From: an uncultured Lachnospiraceae bacterium
Lineage (GTDB): Bacteria; Bacillota; Clostridia; Lachnospirales; Lachnospiraceae
Reading direction: 5' to 3'
Assembly (NCBI GenBank): GCA_910588405.1
Contig: CAJUPT010000005.1
Coordinates: 42,513-106,512 of the forward strand
DNA length: 64,000 nt
The notes beneath the pieces were generated by a model that did no database searches, was not told where the DNA came from, and worked only from the letters and a program-made list of their open reading frames with translations. How positions within the stretch are numbered: the first letter of the stretch is position 1; each line of letters begins with the position of its first letter. A program made the translations under genes and the position numbers. Shown piece after piece: positions 8,701 to 16,800 of the stretch.

Positions 8701-10877
8701 TATTGCAGGATCCCAGCATAACCAAGGTTGACGAAGGCGGCGACTTCAATTATGAGCAGCCCCAAGCCCGCATGATGCGGTCCCGGAGTGCGGATGTCAA
8801 TGTGGTGGTGATCCCCCGGACAATTACGAAGGACGGCAAGACCTATGCTTTGGATGAAGTCAGCAGTGCGGCCGGTTTGAAAGCGTTAGCCGAGGCCAAG
8901 AACATCACTGCTGATGTGATGGCTGACATTATCTATTCTCTAGACATGAAGGGAACGATCGGAACCGACACCGATACCTCCGACGGAATTCCCGACAAGT
9001 ATCAGGTGAAGATCGTCTATCAGGCTGCTCCTGAACTTGGAGGAACTGTAACAGGCACAAGCGGATATGTGACGCTTGAAAAAGCCGGCAAACTCAGCAC
9101 GACAGGAGAGATCAGCGTTTCCTCCACAGCTACGGCTAATACCGGTTACTATTTTGTAAACTGGACGGCTGCGGCGACCGGACATGACGGATGGAATTAT
9201 GTGCCAGGCGACAATAAGGAGCTGACCTGTACAATCGGCGATGCCAGAGGCGGCGCAGTATATACGTTTACTGCAAACTTTGCCGGAAATGAAGCATTGA
9301 TAATTACGATTACAGGCAGCCATGATGAAGTGGATTACGATGGTCAGGAACATTCTGTGACCGGATACACTTACACTGTGGCGGATAAGAATGGCAGCGA
9401 AACCTCTCTTCCCGCCGGTTTGAACCTGACGACCACAAATCTCTGCATCGCAAAAGGAACTGCAGAAAATACCTATTATATGGGACTGACAGTTCAGGAT
9501 TTCAGTCTGGAAGGAACAGATCGGGATAAGTATGACATTACGATTAATGTTACGGATGGTTACCTGACGATCAAAGGGAAAGAGCTGCAGGTAAGCGCTC
9601 CTGACGTAACGATTACTTATGATGGCGAGACACACGGGGTAACGCCCGCGGCAACGATAGAAGGCGCTGTCATAACCGTAACCTACACGGACTCCGACGG
9701 AAACCAGATTACAGGCGAGCCTAAGGACGCAGGAGAGTATACGGCGGCCATAACGGCTGAATTACCGGATGGCACTAAGTCAGAGGATACTGCGAAAGTG
9801 ACAATCAACAAAAAATCGCTGATCGTAACTACCGGAAGCGGAAGCAAGGTCTATGACGGCACACCGCTGACGAACGGTACGGTTACGGTTGACGGAGCAG
9901 TGTCCGGCGAGGCTGTCTATGCGACTGCTACCGGCAGCCAGACTGCGGTAGGCAGCTCGGAGAACGGATTTACGATAGAGTGGGGAAGTGTGAAACCTGA
10001 TAATTACGAGGTGGTTTCAAGACTGGGAACGCTGACAGTGACTGCGGCATCCACTCCGTCTACGCCGACACCAGATCCTACGCCGACACCAGACCCGACG
10101 CCAACACCAGATCCAACGCCGACGCCGGACCCAACACCGACACCGGACCCGACGCCGACGCCAGATCCAACACCGACGCCGGACCCGACGCCGACACCAG
10201 ATCCGACGCCGACGCCCGACCCGACTCCAGCACCGAATCCGGTACCAACACCGGATCCGACCCCGTCGCCCGCACCTGAGCCTGCACCCGCAGCTCCGGT
10301 GGCAGCGGTACCTGCAGCGGCAGTACCGGCAGCAGTGGCGGCGATAACCCCTGCACCTGCGGCGCCTACGCCCGTACCGGCTACCCCTGTACCGGCCACG
10401 CCCACACCGGCCACCCCTGCTCCGGAAGAAGATCCGGAAGTAGAGATCGAGGATGAAAATGTGCCTCTGGCAGATGAACCCGAGACACAGCCGGAAGACG
10501 AAAAACTGGCGGAGCTGGAAGACGAAGAGGTACCCCTTGCAGTGATCGAGGGCGGAAGCTGGGCGCTGATCAACTTTGCGCTGATGAACCTGGCGGTTTA
10601 CGAATCGCTGATGCTTCTGATCGGCTATTTCGTTCAGGTGAAGAAAGCGTCGGAAGAAAACGACAGGGAAACCGAGCGTAAACTAAAGAAGAAAGGCATC
10701 ATGCGGGTAATCAGCCTGCCTGTGGCGCTGATCTCCGTGATTGCGTTCTTCCTGACAGAAGACATTACCCTTTCCGCCGGTTTTGTGGACCGCTACACGA
10801 TCGTCATGGCGATTATCGCAATCGCGCAGACCGCAGTCGTAGCCCTTTCCCGCAAGAAAGAGGAGGAAAAAGCGTAA
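5736..10877 (+). CDS. Giant surface protein with InlB-like repeats and doubled-motif membrane anchor
   Basis: A 1713-aa secreted protein. Residues 1-31 are a signal peptide (KRWKKLLVMLLITTMFL, cleavage near VYA-DG). About 32-190 form a low-complexity D/T/P/A tract built from PDTxD units, which may be a stalk. About 447-615 hold Listeria-Bacteroides/InlB B-type repeats (AGYEFKGW, DGYTFMGW). About 1285-1438 are MBG-type Ig-like repeats (ITYDGETHGV, KVYDGTPL). About 1441-1505 are PTPDPT repeats. The end has a doubled motif (ENVPLAD ... EEVPLAV) followed by three hydrophobic segments and RKKEEEKA, an anchor type known from clostridial surface proteins instead of classic LPXTG. ATG 5736 has AAAGGGGAG upstream. 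Probably an adhesin. Confidence 0.8.
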   Translation: MKFKRWKKLLVMLLITTMFLQNVAVYADGGGPSVTMETSETDAAADSSDMADTADESEPADISDESDVPDTSDTTDAPDVANVEGPVDESDAADAPDTTDASDTEDVADPADESDAADVPDTTDVPDTEDVAGAPDTMDVPDTADPVDVPDITDTADAPNAADVPDTTEVPDTTDVPDIADTPDETEEVEESIPAEVQAFVDAMANLPNASEVTIDNVVKISNVLNDEVISDGYALAGKSGEEEGWMTDEIRSACAKYEELFLAVSAVTDTESEIYYPDYSEPDILPEKTVAQVNNMFPGLSGKGTNGKLDTNGGTITKYVGESGFYRRCPLDRLYGARCGHLMLTLAPEGYCEFTVTYTNPQIISAVDYGVGYWYGDGLSGVPCLQANFDAQKPGNTTVAQTYYVNFLQDYGQYRCGTCGLATTFPKDYTWHKYKDTFSVTVRARYQLNYDTDGGSYVSPTIIDNTTTSAALNVTNVIPTKAGYEFKGWKDENGNMVSGSVTLNWSEGYGSKNNPVSKTLYAVWEETKTYTVIYKDGADSKVFGDESHGNLKVGEDTPSFLGRTTRDGYTFMGWAPAINPKVAAEDANDKGEIIYTATWQKNTYTVIWKHVDEDQASGVLVANNLPWAELHKVSNVTVSSEPTWETVKQNSNLNDPKSYTLNNVKYTWTDKWREEWDTEKTIKTYWAVYQPENQSNAPDKPTEQEVNSEVKKNSYKVAVVVYCKPGRHELGKFDCYNDDDGKSDVNIHPGRIKIGEVKGNAASGYTCDVTFLAEKYCAAYNKLKNTTGNKAHTLVDGEGDKTVTFKWNASEKKWELDNTTQPPVTFNVECLNPKLTSLQKERLTKAPDGVDLELDGITVNYDPNVVFVGDDAPQVTLLYKITVTGTAGAKYKVTDAGATHVGGDPLTGEIAENKTEAVIYVTKTFTKDNVVDGKLTNNATLESGDPVTPGNPNGTEGPANGNATGEAGAKKQYNVTINFKTDDSDPVVLQDPSITKVDEGGDFNYEQPQARMMRSRSADVNVVVIPRTITKDGKTYALDEVSSAAGLKALAEAKNITADVMADIIYSLDMKGTIGTDTDTSDGIPDKYQVKIVYQAAPELGGTVTGTSGYVTLEKAGKLSTTGEISVSSTATANTGYYFVNWTAAATGHDGWNYVPGDNKELTCTIGDARGGAVYTFTANFAGNEALIITITGSHDEVDYDGQEHSVTGYTYTVADKNGSETSLPAGLNLTTTNLCIAKGTAENTYYMGLTVQDFSLEGTDRDKYDITINVTDGYLTIKGKELQVSAPDVTITYDGETHGVTPAATIEGAVITVTYTDSDGNQITGEPKDAGEYTAAITAELPDGTKSEDTAKVTINKKSLIVTTGSGSKVYDGTPLTNGTVTVDGAVSGEAVYATATGSQTAVGSSENGFTIEWGSVKPDNYEVVSRLGTLTVTAASTPSTPTPDPTPTPDPTPTPDPTPTPDPTPTPDPTPTPDPTPTPDPTPTPDPTPTPDPTPAPNPVPTPDPTPSPAPEPAPAAPVAAVPAAAVPAAVAAITPAPAAPTPVPATPVPATPTPATPAPEEDPEVEIEDENVPLADEPETQPEDEKLAELEDEEVPLAVIEGGSWALINFALMNLAVYESLMLLIGYFVQVKKASEENDRETERKLKKKGIMRVISLPVALISVIAFFLTEDITLSAGFVDRYTIVMAIIAIAQTAVVALSRKKEEEKA

Positions 10878-10920
10878 GGCAACAGGCCTGAAAGAACAAA
10901 AAGATAGAAGATAATTAATA

Positions 10921-10960
10921 CGCCGCCATGCACAATAAAATCTGCATGGCGGCGTTAATT
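10921..10960 (+). terminator. Hairpin terminator after the giant surface protein
   Basis: CGCCGCCATGCA and TGCATGGCGGCG form a perfect 12-bp stem (10921-10932 with 10943-10954) followed by TTAATT. Confidence 0.75.
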
Positions 10961-11097
10961 ATGACGCGCTGCCGGAATCCGGCTGGTATATTTCACCATT
11001 TTTGGCCGCCGGTCATTTTATGATTGCAAATTTCTGAGATATATGTTACAGTAATGAGCACTGCAATCATCACAATGCCAACAGGAAAGGAACAGGA

Positions 11098-13341
11098 ATG
11101 AGGCGAAAGAAAACTTTAATTTGTATGCTTTTGGCAGTATGTCTGATGTGGACGGTCTGGCCGGAGCAGGCATCCGCGGACGGCGGGAGTATTATGGTAA
11201 ACGGTGTCGATATTCTCCAGGCGGTGGATCGTACCGTACCGTGCGGAGGCGGCAGCGCGGTGTATGATGAAGGAACGAATACACTGACGCTTAAAGATGC
11301 GGAAATCGGTCAGAATAACAGCGGCAGCGTTCTTACATTTGGAGTTGAAATCCGGAAAGAGGGCATTACTGTCAGATTGGAAGGAAGCAACACAATCGAT
11401 GCTTGTCGTGGAATCTGGAGCGACAGCCCGTTTGTGATTCAGGGAGTAGATGGAGGCGGTCTTGTAGTTCGCGCAAGCAACAATCATGAACCAGGGATCA
11501 TATTTTGTTGTGGAATTGGTATCAAGGATGGCGGGCTGACCGTCCATGACGCGAAAATTCAGATTGCTATGGAAAATTTAGATAATATGAGCGGTTATGG
11601 AATCTACATCTGCGGTAGAGACAATTCGATTATGAATTCCCAGATCGAGATTACCGGACCGGCTTCCGCCTCAGGAGATCAAAGCGTGGTGGGAATCAAC
11701 GGTACGGGAGCGAATTCCCTTACGATATCAGACCAATCCCAGATTACCATCTCCAATGTGAGCCAGGGAGTCAGCGTTTCAGGAGACGTTTCCGGAAAGC
11801 TGAGCTTTTCGGACAGTACTGTTAGAATAGACCGCGCGTCTCAGAGCGGGATTTCAGGGGAGAATCTGGAGATTGCGAATTCACATCTGACGACATCTGC
11901 CGGCAGTCGCATAGCTTTGCAGGCCAACCAGAATATAAGGATGATCGATTCTGAGGTGACTGCGGAATCGATAGAAAATAACGCGTTATTATGCGCAAAT
12001 CTTGAGGTGGCAAATTCCTCACTGACCACAAACGGCTACTGGCCGGCTTTATTCGTATTGCAAAACGCGGTGATCAGAGATTCTTCCGTCCATGCGGAAT
12101 CAAGTGCGGACGTAGGCATCTTTAATCAGGGCGGAAATCTGGAAATCGCAGCTTCTACCGTGAATGCGGTATCTAATGTGGGAAACAGCGGCATTTTGAC
12201 GAAGGGGGATCTGACGATCAGCGATTCCGATGTTACTTCCACCGGAAGTGACGGCGGTTCTTCCATTAAGGCCACCGGCAGTGTGTCGGTGACGGGGGGA
12301 ACGACGGAGATCGGAGCGGGAAGCATTACCGCGGCCGGCGCTATGCAGATCGGCGGTGTGATTACCGCGAACGGAACCGTATCCTTTGACAAAATTCATG
12401 CAGGGAGCGGCAGCGTGACCTTTGCCGGCGCGGACTATGAGGCAGTGGATGCCGCGATTGCGGGAGCGCAGAATCTGAAAAGAGAGGACTATAAAAATTT
12501 TGAGATTGTAGACGCGGCAATCGGCGCGGTTGTCCGGGGAAAAGATATCAGGGAGCAGGCGGTCGTGGACGAATATGCGGAGGCGATCCGGGCTGCCGTG
12601 GCAGCGCTGGAGCCGGTATCGCCGGTTCCGGTGATCGAGGGCGCGGATCAGATGGCTGTTATCGGTGAAAGCGGCGATATTGTGATCAGAGCGGACAAGG
12701 CGTTTGATCAGTTTGTCAGCGTACTGGTAGACGGAATCGAAATCGGGGCGGACTGTTATACGGCCGAGTCCGGTTCCACCGTGATTATGCTGAAGGCGGA
12801 CTATGTGAATACGCTGTCGCCCGGAAACCATACCATTGGCATTCGCTTTACGGACGGCCTGGCGCAGACCACGCTGACGCTGAAAGAAAAAGAAGACCCG
12901 GAAGATCCTCCGGAGAACCAGCAGCCGGGAGACGCTGACGGTTCTCAGCCGGGAGATTCGGGGAATTCCCAGCCGGAGAAACCGGGAGATTCGGGGAATT
13001 CCCAGCCGGAGAAACCGGGAGATTCGGGCGATTCTCAGCCGGAAAATCCGGGAGATTCAGGAAACGCCCAGCCGGGAAATTTGGGAAATCAGGGCAACAC
13101 TCAGCCGGATAATTCCGGAACTGCGGATAACGGTTCGGATGCCGCACCGGAAAACGGACAACCGGAAAACATTTCAAATCCGCCGGCAGAACCGGCCCGG
13201 TCCCTTTCTCAGGACCTGCTCCCGGGACAGAAGATCATAGATCAGTCTCCCCACACCGGCGATCCCGCGTCGATTGGATGGCTGCTGATGCTGATGGCTG
13301 CTTCGGCGATGGGGATGTCCGTGGGAAGAAGACGGATTTAG
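11098..13341 (+). CDS. Secreted beta-helix-like surface protein with LPXTG-like SPHTG anchor
   Basis: A 747-aa protein with signal peptide (LICMLLAVCLMWTVWP, cleavage near ASA-DG). About residues 30-470 contain repeated short strands (SQITISN, LEIANS, LTISDS) typical of right-handed beta-helix or carbohydrate-binding surface proteins. A proline-rich tract follows with SQPEKPGDSGN repeats (about 600-690). The end is a sortase-type signal: SPHTGD (near 716), a hydrophobic segment (WLLMLMAASAMGMSVG) and GRRRI. Ser replaces the usual Leu in LPXTG. It follows the other surface protein in the same direction but has its own upstream region. A fragment of a second copy of this family lies at 20075-20168. 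Ligand unknown. Confidence 0.7.
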   Translation: MRRKKTLICMLLAVCLMWTVWPEQASADGGSIMVNGVDILQAVDRTVPCGGGSAVYDEGTNTLTLKDAEIGQNNSGSVLTFGVEIRKEGITVRLEGSNTIDACRGIWSDSPFVIQGVDGGGLVVRASNNHEPGIIFCCGIGIKDGGLTVHDAKIQIAMENLDNMSGYGIYICGRDNSIMNSQIEITGPASASGDQSVVGINGTGANSLTISDQSQITISNVSQGVSVSGDVSGKLSFSDSTVRIDRASQSGISGENLEIANSHLTTSAGSRIALQANQNIRMIDSEVTAESIENNALLCANLEVANSSLTTNGYWPALFVLQNAVIRDSSVHAESSADVGIFNQGGNLEIAASTVNAVSNVGNSGILTKGDLTISDSDVTSTGSDGGSSIKATGSVSVTGGTTEIGAGSITAAGAMQIGGVITANGTVSFDKIHAGSGSVTFAGADYEAVDAAIAGAQNLKREDYKNFEIVDAAIGAVVRGKDIREQAVVDEYAEAIRAAVAALEPVSPVPVIEGADQMAVIGESGDIVIRADKAFDQFVSVLVDGIEIGADCYTAESGSTVIMLKADYVNTLSPGNHTIGIRFTDGLAQTTLTLKEKEDPEDPPENQQPGDADGSQPGDSGNSQPEKPGDSGNSQPEKPGDSGDSQPENPGDSGNAQPGNLGNQGNTQPDNSGTADNGSDAAPENGQPENISNPPAEPARSLSQDLLPGQKIIDQSPHTGDPASIGWLLMLMAASAMGMSVGRRRI

Positions 13342-13377
13342 TTACATAGTTTAACAGTTTATGAAACAATTTTTCCT

Positions 13378-13420
13378 GCCGGAAATCAGGACTTGGCAAC
13401 TGCCTGATTTCCGGCTTTTT
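13378..13420 (+). terminator. Perfect hairpin terminator after the SPHTG protein
   Basis: GCCGGAAATCAGG (13378-13390) pairs perfectly with CCTGATTTCCGGC (13403-13415) and is followed by five T residues. Confidence 0.85.
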
Positions 13421-13511
13421 GTATTTTAAAGAAAAGTTTTCCTTTTTTGCACGGAAATCCGATTTTCAATCGTTATATAGGTGTAAGGCATTTGAAAAAG
13501 GAGTATGTAAG

Positions 13512-13762
13512 ATGAAAGAGGATAAGATACGCGAGCTGGTGGAGACGTATTCGGATATGGTTATGAGGAGCGCCTATCAGAACTGTTTTCATAAGTCCGA
13601 CAGCGAGGATATCACCCAGGAGGTTTTTATCAAACTGCTTGAAAACATGGAGCGGTTAAAGGATGACGAGGGTTATCTGAAAGCCCGGCTGATCCGGGTG
13701 ACGGCGAGTTTATCGTCCATCAGATGTGGTTTCTGGACAACAGCATCTTAAACGGGAAAAAG
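13512..13762 (+). pseudogene. Collapsed sigma factor / DUF4179 locus (two gene fragments fused by deletion)
   Basis: From ATG 13512 (AAAGGAG upstream) the first ~64 codons encode ECF sigma region 2 (SDSEDITQEVFIKLLENM). At about 13700 the sequence switches to 63 bases that match the DUF4179 gene at 1059-1121 with four mismatches, but in another frame, so the sigma frame ends in a false tail at 13751. Read in the DUF4179 frame the match is EFIVHQMWFLDNSILNGKK. At 13759 it switches again to the repeat that also lies downstream of the intact DUF4179 gene (compare 1897). Two internal deletions in an ancestral sigma-DUF4179-repeat locus explain this best. Confidence 0.8.
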
Positions 13763-13773
13763 TATCCGACAAA

Positions 13774-13834
13774 AAGTATCCGGCAAAACGCGCCGGTACA
13801 CAAGGGTACGATTTGCTATGACGCATCTTGCCGG
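13774..13834. repeat. CCGGCAAAACGCG hairpin repeat, copy 2
   Basis: AAGTATCCGGCAAAACG plus CGCCGGTAC at 13774-13799 nearly repeats 1897-1922. The left arm CCGGCAAAACGCG (13780-13792) pairs with CGCATCTTGCCGG (13822-13834) with two mismatches. A shorter partial duplicate (AAAGTATCCGACAAA) precedes it. It may end transcription from either side. Confidence 0.6.
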
Positions 13835-13859
13835 ATTGGAAAAGATTGGATGAAAATTC

Positions 13860-14009
13860 TTAGATTCTGGTAACGAACAGATAAATCAGCTTCTTCATAC
13901 TCTTCATCACTGTTTCCACATCCGTGCTCTGTTCTTTAGCGATCTGTTCCGCGGCGATGCGGAAGGCTTCCAGGGTATCTCCTTCAAGGGAGGTCGCGTA
14001 TTCGGCCAT
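13860..14009 (-). CDS. Small 49-aa protein downstream of URO-D methyltransferase
   Basis: MAEYATSLEGDTLEAF starts at 14009 with AAAGGAA upstream, and the frame ends with TAA at 13860. It is the last gene of the minus-strand demethylation operon, 33 bases after the URO-D gene. A 52-aa protein in the same position follows the URO-D gene at 52020, and the two share a C-terminal pattern of charged helix plus KKLIYLFVTRI / KNYIFNLIGTLVRQ. No cysteines, no signal peptide. The function is unknown; a small partner of the methyltransferase is an inference from position. Confidence 0.65.
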   Translation of the reverse strand: MAEYATSLEGDTLEAFRIAAEQIAKEQSTDVETVMKSMKKLIYLFVTRI

Positions 14010-14042
14010 AGTATCGGTTCCTTTCTTTGAATATGGTATTTG

Positions 14043-15218
14043 TCAGTACCTGCCGTTCTCGGTTACATATTCACACGCGGCAATGACATTTTCCGGCGTG
14101 CCGTCGTTCATGGTCATCAGGGTTTTGTCGGTGGAGAAAATATAGCCGCCGCCGGGAGCCAGGAGATCCAGGCACTTTTTGGCGCTGGCGATCACCTCTT
14201 CTTTCGTGCCGAAGCGGAGGGTATCTACCGACATGCCGCCCATGATTATCATACGGCTGCCCAGCCGTCGTTTGATTTCCGCCAGTTCGTCGATGTTTCC
14301 GGTTTCAAAGAGCCCTACGAACTTGGTGTTCTCCGGCAGCTCCTGCAGAAGATCCAGGTACGGCATCCAGTTGTTCTCCATAAAGAAGTAAATGGAGTAG
14401 CCCCGCTTTACCGCCATCTCTTCCAGATATTTTTTCATAAACGGAAGATATAATCTGGCAAAATCCTTGGGTCTTAAATAGGTAGGCAGATGGAGCGGCG
14501 AGAACAGTACTTTCCGGTCCGGCGGCGTCGCGGTATCGTTGAACATCTCCATAATATAGTCGTACAGGGCAAGGCAGGCCTCCAAAAGCTGCTGCGAATG
14601 CCGTCTCACATCCAGGGAAATCCCCACGAAGTCCCGCAGGTAATCCAGCATGATATCCGGGGAGAGGAAATTGGTTCCCCTGACGATCAGCGGCATGCCC
14701 AGTTCCTTTTCAATGCGGGCATTAGGCACTTGATTATATTTGATAAATGCCAGATTGTCGGCGTAAGCCTGTTTGATGATCTCCACCTTTTTTTCCAGGC
14801 TCGCGTTCCGGAAAATTTCAAATTTGCGGGGAATCAGAACGTTGGCGAAGAATTTCATGGGATCTTCGGCCAGCAGTCCGTATTCCTCCGGTTCCATTAA
14901 GTGTCCGCCGCTGCCCTTGATCTGTACGCCGTTGTCGGAACAGGTATAGATTCCTTCTCCGACTTTTTCGGCCAGATTCAGAGGAACGGTATTGGACGTG
15001 CTCATCAGGGCGTCCATCGGAACGTGCTCCGTCATATATTTTGCCGCCCGGAAAATTTCCTCCGGGTCTTCCGTAAATGCTTTTTTTACGCTGATTCCGG
15101 CAAACTGATACATCCAAGTGTTCATATTGGGGACTACCGGAACCCGGTCCGGCAGCTTCCGGCTCATCACATCGTCGAAGCGCCGGATTCGCTGTTCATA
15201 TAATTCATTCATATCCAT
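14043..15218 (-). CDS. URO-D-fold methyltransferase I, class without Cys zinc ligands
   Basis: A 391-aa protein of the uroporphyrinogen decarboxylase superfamily, which includes MtaA, MtbA and CmuA methyltransferases. With a corrinoid protein and a methyltransferase II in the same operon it most likely moves a methyl group from a substrate to the corrinoid. ATG 15218 is chosen because AGGAGG lies ten bases upstream; 13 extra codons are possible before it. The region where relatives carry His-x-Cys and a later Cys reads YSIYFFMENNW and GGYIFSTDKTL, so the zinc-ligand cysteines are absent. It resembles the protein at 52020, including the end (DGTPENVIAACEYV versus DANPENVKAVCDFV). Substrate unknown. 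Confidence 0.75.
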   Translation of the reverse strand: MDMNELYEQRIRRFDDVMSRKLPDRVPVVPNMNTWMYQFAGISVKKAFTEDPEEIFRAAKYMTEHVPMDALMSTSNTVPLNLAEKVGEGIYTCSDNGVQIKGSGGHLMEPEEYGLLAEDPMKFFANVLIPRKFEIFRNASLEKKVEIIKQAYADNLAFIKYNQVPNARIEKELGMPLIVRGTNFLSPDIMLDYLRDFVGISLDVRRHSQQLLEACLALYDYIMEMFNDTATPPDRKVLFSPLHLPTYLRPKDFARLYLPFMKKYLEEMAVKRGYSIYFFMENNWMPYLDLLQELPENTKFVGLFETGNIDELAEIKRRLGSRMIIMGGMSVDTLRFGTKEEVIASAKKCLDLLAPGGGYIFSTDKTLMTMNDGTPENVIAACEYVTENGRY

Positions 15219-15247
15219 ATCGGATAAACCTCCTATTAATTTTTTAT

Positions 15248-15286
15248 GTATTCTCAAAGTTCTGCAGTGCCTGATTCCGAGAGTAC
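15248..15286. repeat. Short GTATTCTC...GAGAGTAC hairpin element, copy C
   Basis: GTATTCTC and GAGAGTAC bound a 39-base element just upstream of the URO-D gene on its strand. On the minus strand it reads GTACTCTCGGAATCAGGCAC and aligns with the elements at 31459 and, more loosely, 25809. Confidence 0.5.
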
Positions 15287-15301
15287 ATTTTTAAATCTAC
15301 G

Positions 15302-16747
15302 TTAGAACAAAAACCTTGCCACAGGCCAGAAGATCAGCATAACGGTCACATACATCATGGCGATCAGCAGCAGGCTGAATTTCATGGTCTCGCCGCCGGT
15401 GATATATCCGTCTTTCTGGGCCAGGGCGACGAAACCGCTTCCGCCGGGGGTGGCGATTCCCATGTTGCAGAGGATCGCGACAAGGACGCCGTAGGCGGTG
15501 ACGTAGCTGACAGACGTCACGCCCAGCAGGGGAGGAACGCAGACGGTGATGCCGATGATGCCGGTTACGCCGTTGGAGGCGAAGTTGGTGACAAAGATCA
15601 CGAACAGCAGGAATACGGCCGCGAGAACACCGGCGGGGAGCTGATCGGCAAGCGGCGCCACCAGCGCTTTCAGAAATACGTTGATTCCGCCGGACTCCAT
15701 GTTAAATGCCGATGCGTACAGGAAGATACAGGCGATGAAGATCACGGTTGTCCAGTGGATTTTTTTGACTGCCGTTTCATACTTCAGTACAGGTTCGCCC
15801 TTGACTTGAATCGCGCATACGATGGCTACGGCGATCAGCGAGAGGATGGACGCGCCTACGCTGTTCAGTTTTTCCGCCACGGCGGGAAGGATAAGTCCGA
15901 TAAAATCGGGAAGCAGCCAGGCGATGATCAGGCCGACATAAACGACCAGAGAGACGATTCCTTTCTGATCCAGCCGTTGCAGATCCTTGCGCCGTTCCAT
16001 GGCGTCATAGCTGGCGAATTTACTGCAGTCAGGACGTACGAACCATTTGATGATGGCCAGGGTCAGCAGCAGCGTGACAAGGGAAAGGGGAATCCCGACG
16101 ATCATATATTTGATCCAGGATACGGTCTCGCCGGTAATCGCCGCCAGAGAGTTCAGCATCAGCATGGGTACGGGATGGCCGATGGGCGTCGCGCCGTTGC
16201 CCACACAGGTGATCCACAGGATGCCGAAATACAGCGATTTGGAGAACTTGTCCTCGACCGTATAGCCAAGACTGTCCAGAATGCTTTTTCCGAGGGCCAG
16301 GAAAATGATCATAACGGCCGTCGCTTCCATGAAATAGCAGATGAACAGATTGGCCAGCAGGAACATGAACAGAAACATATAAGGCTTTTTGTTCACGATT
16401 TTCCTGGTGATAAACCAGTTGGCGATCAGCCTGGTCACGCCGTTTTCCTCCAGCGCGACACAGAGAATCAATGTGCCGATGCAGATGACCGTGGTGGAAT
16501 TTCCGAAGGAATTTCCCATAATTGTGGAGGCCGGGGCGATTCCTGTAAAGGCCAGCAGACTGATTGACAGCATACTGGTCCATCCGGTGCCGTAGGTGAT
16601 CCACAGATAGACCGTGGAGATAAACAGAGACAGAGCGGAAGCGCCGGCAGGCGTAAGCCCCATATCTATGCAGCTGCTAAGAAGCAGGCGCGTGGCCGCG
16701 AAGAGTATGACTGCGATCAGAATATGTTTGTTGCGTGATTTTTTCAT
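15302..16747 (-). CDS. SLC13 (DASS)-type anion:sodium symporter
   Basis: A 481-aa inner-membrane protein with about 11-12 hydrophobic segments. The family pattern is visible: ATPIGHPVPMLMLNSLAAITG in the first half and ASNGVTGIIGITVCVPPLL with ATPGGSGFVALAQ in the second, corresponding to the two substrate/sodium loops of DASS carriers of carboxylates or sulfate. AGGGGGATG lies upstream of ATG 16747. It sits inside the demethylation operon between corrinoid protein and URO-D genes, so it probably imports the methylated substrate, which then would be an anion. The substrate is inferred, not shown. Confidence 0.8.
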   Translation of the reverse strand: MKKSRNKHILIAVILFAATRLLLSSCIDMGLTPAGASALSLFISTVYLWITYGTGWTSMLSISLLAFTGIAPASTIMGNSFGNSTTVICIGTLILCVALEENGVTRLIANWFITRKIVNKKPYMFLFMFLLANLFICYFMEATAVMIIFLALGKSILDSLGYTVEDKFSKSLYFGILWITCVGNGATPIGHPVPMLMLNSLAAITGETVSWIKYMIVGIPLSLVTLLLTLAIIKWFVRPDCSKFASYDAMERRKDLQRLDQKGIVSLVVYVGLIIAWLLPDFIGLILPAVAEKLNSVGASILSLIAVAIVCAIQVKGEPVLKYETAVKKIHWTTVIFIACIFLYASAFNMESGGINVFLKALVAPLADQLPAGVLAAVFLLFVIFVTNFASNGVTGIIGITVCVPPLLGVTSVSYVTAYGVLVAILCNMGIATPGGSGFVALAQKDGYITGGETMKFSLLLIAMMYVTVMLIFWPVARFLF

Positions 16748-16800
16748 ATGTTTTCATCCCCCTGTGATTGCTTATGTACTTGCGTGATTTTTTTAAATGC

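Noticed and set aside
10004..10573. Gly/Val/Ser-repeat frame on the minus strand
   Set aside because: It is the complement of the PTPDPT repeat tract, a by-product of an 18-base period.
14040..14453. Plus-strand frames over the minus-strand demethylation operon (also 15755, 17026, 17638)
   Set aside because: They mirror well-supported genes and have no ribosome sites or domains.
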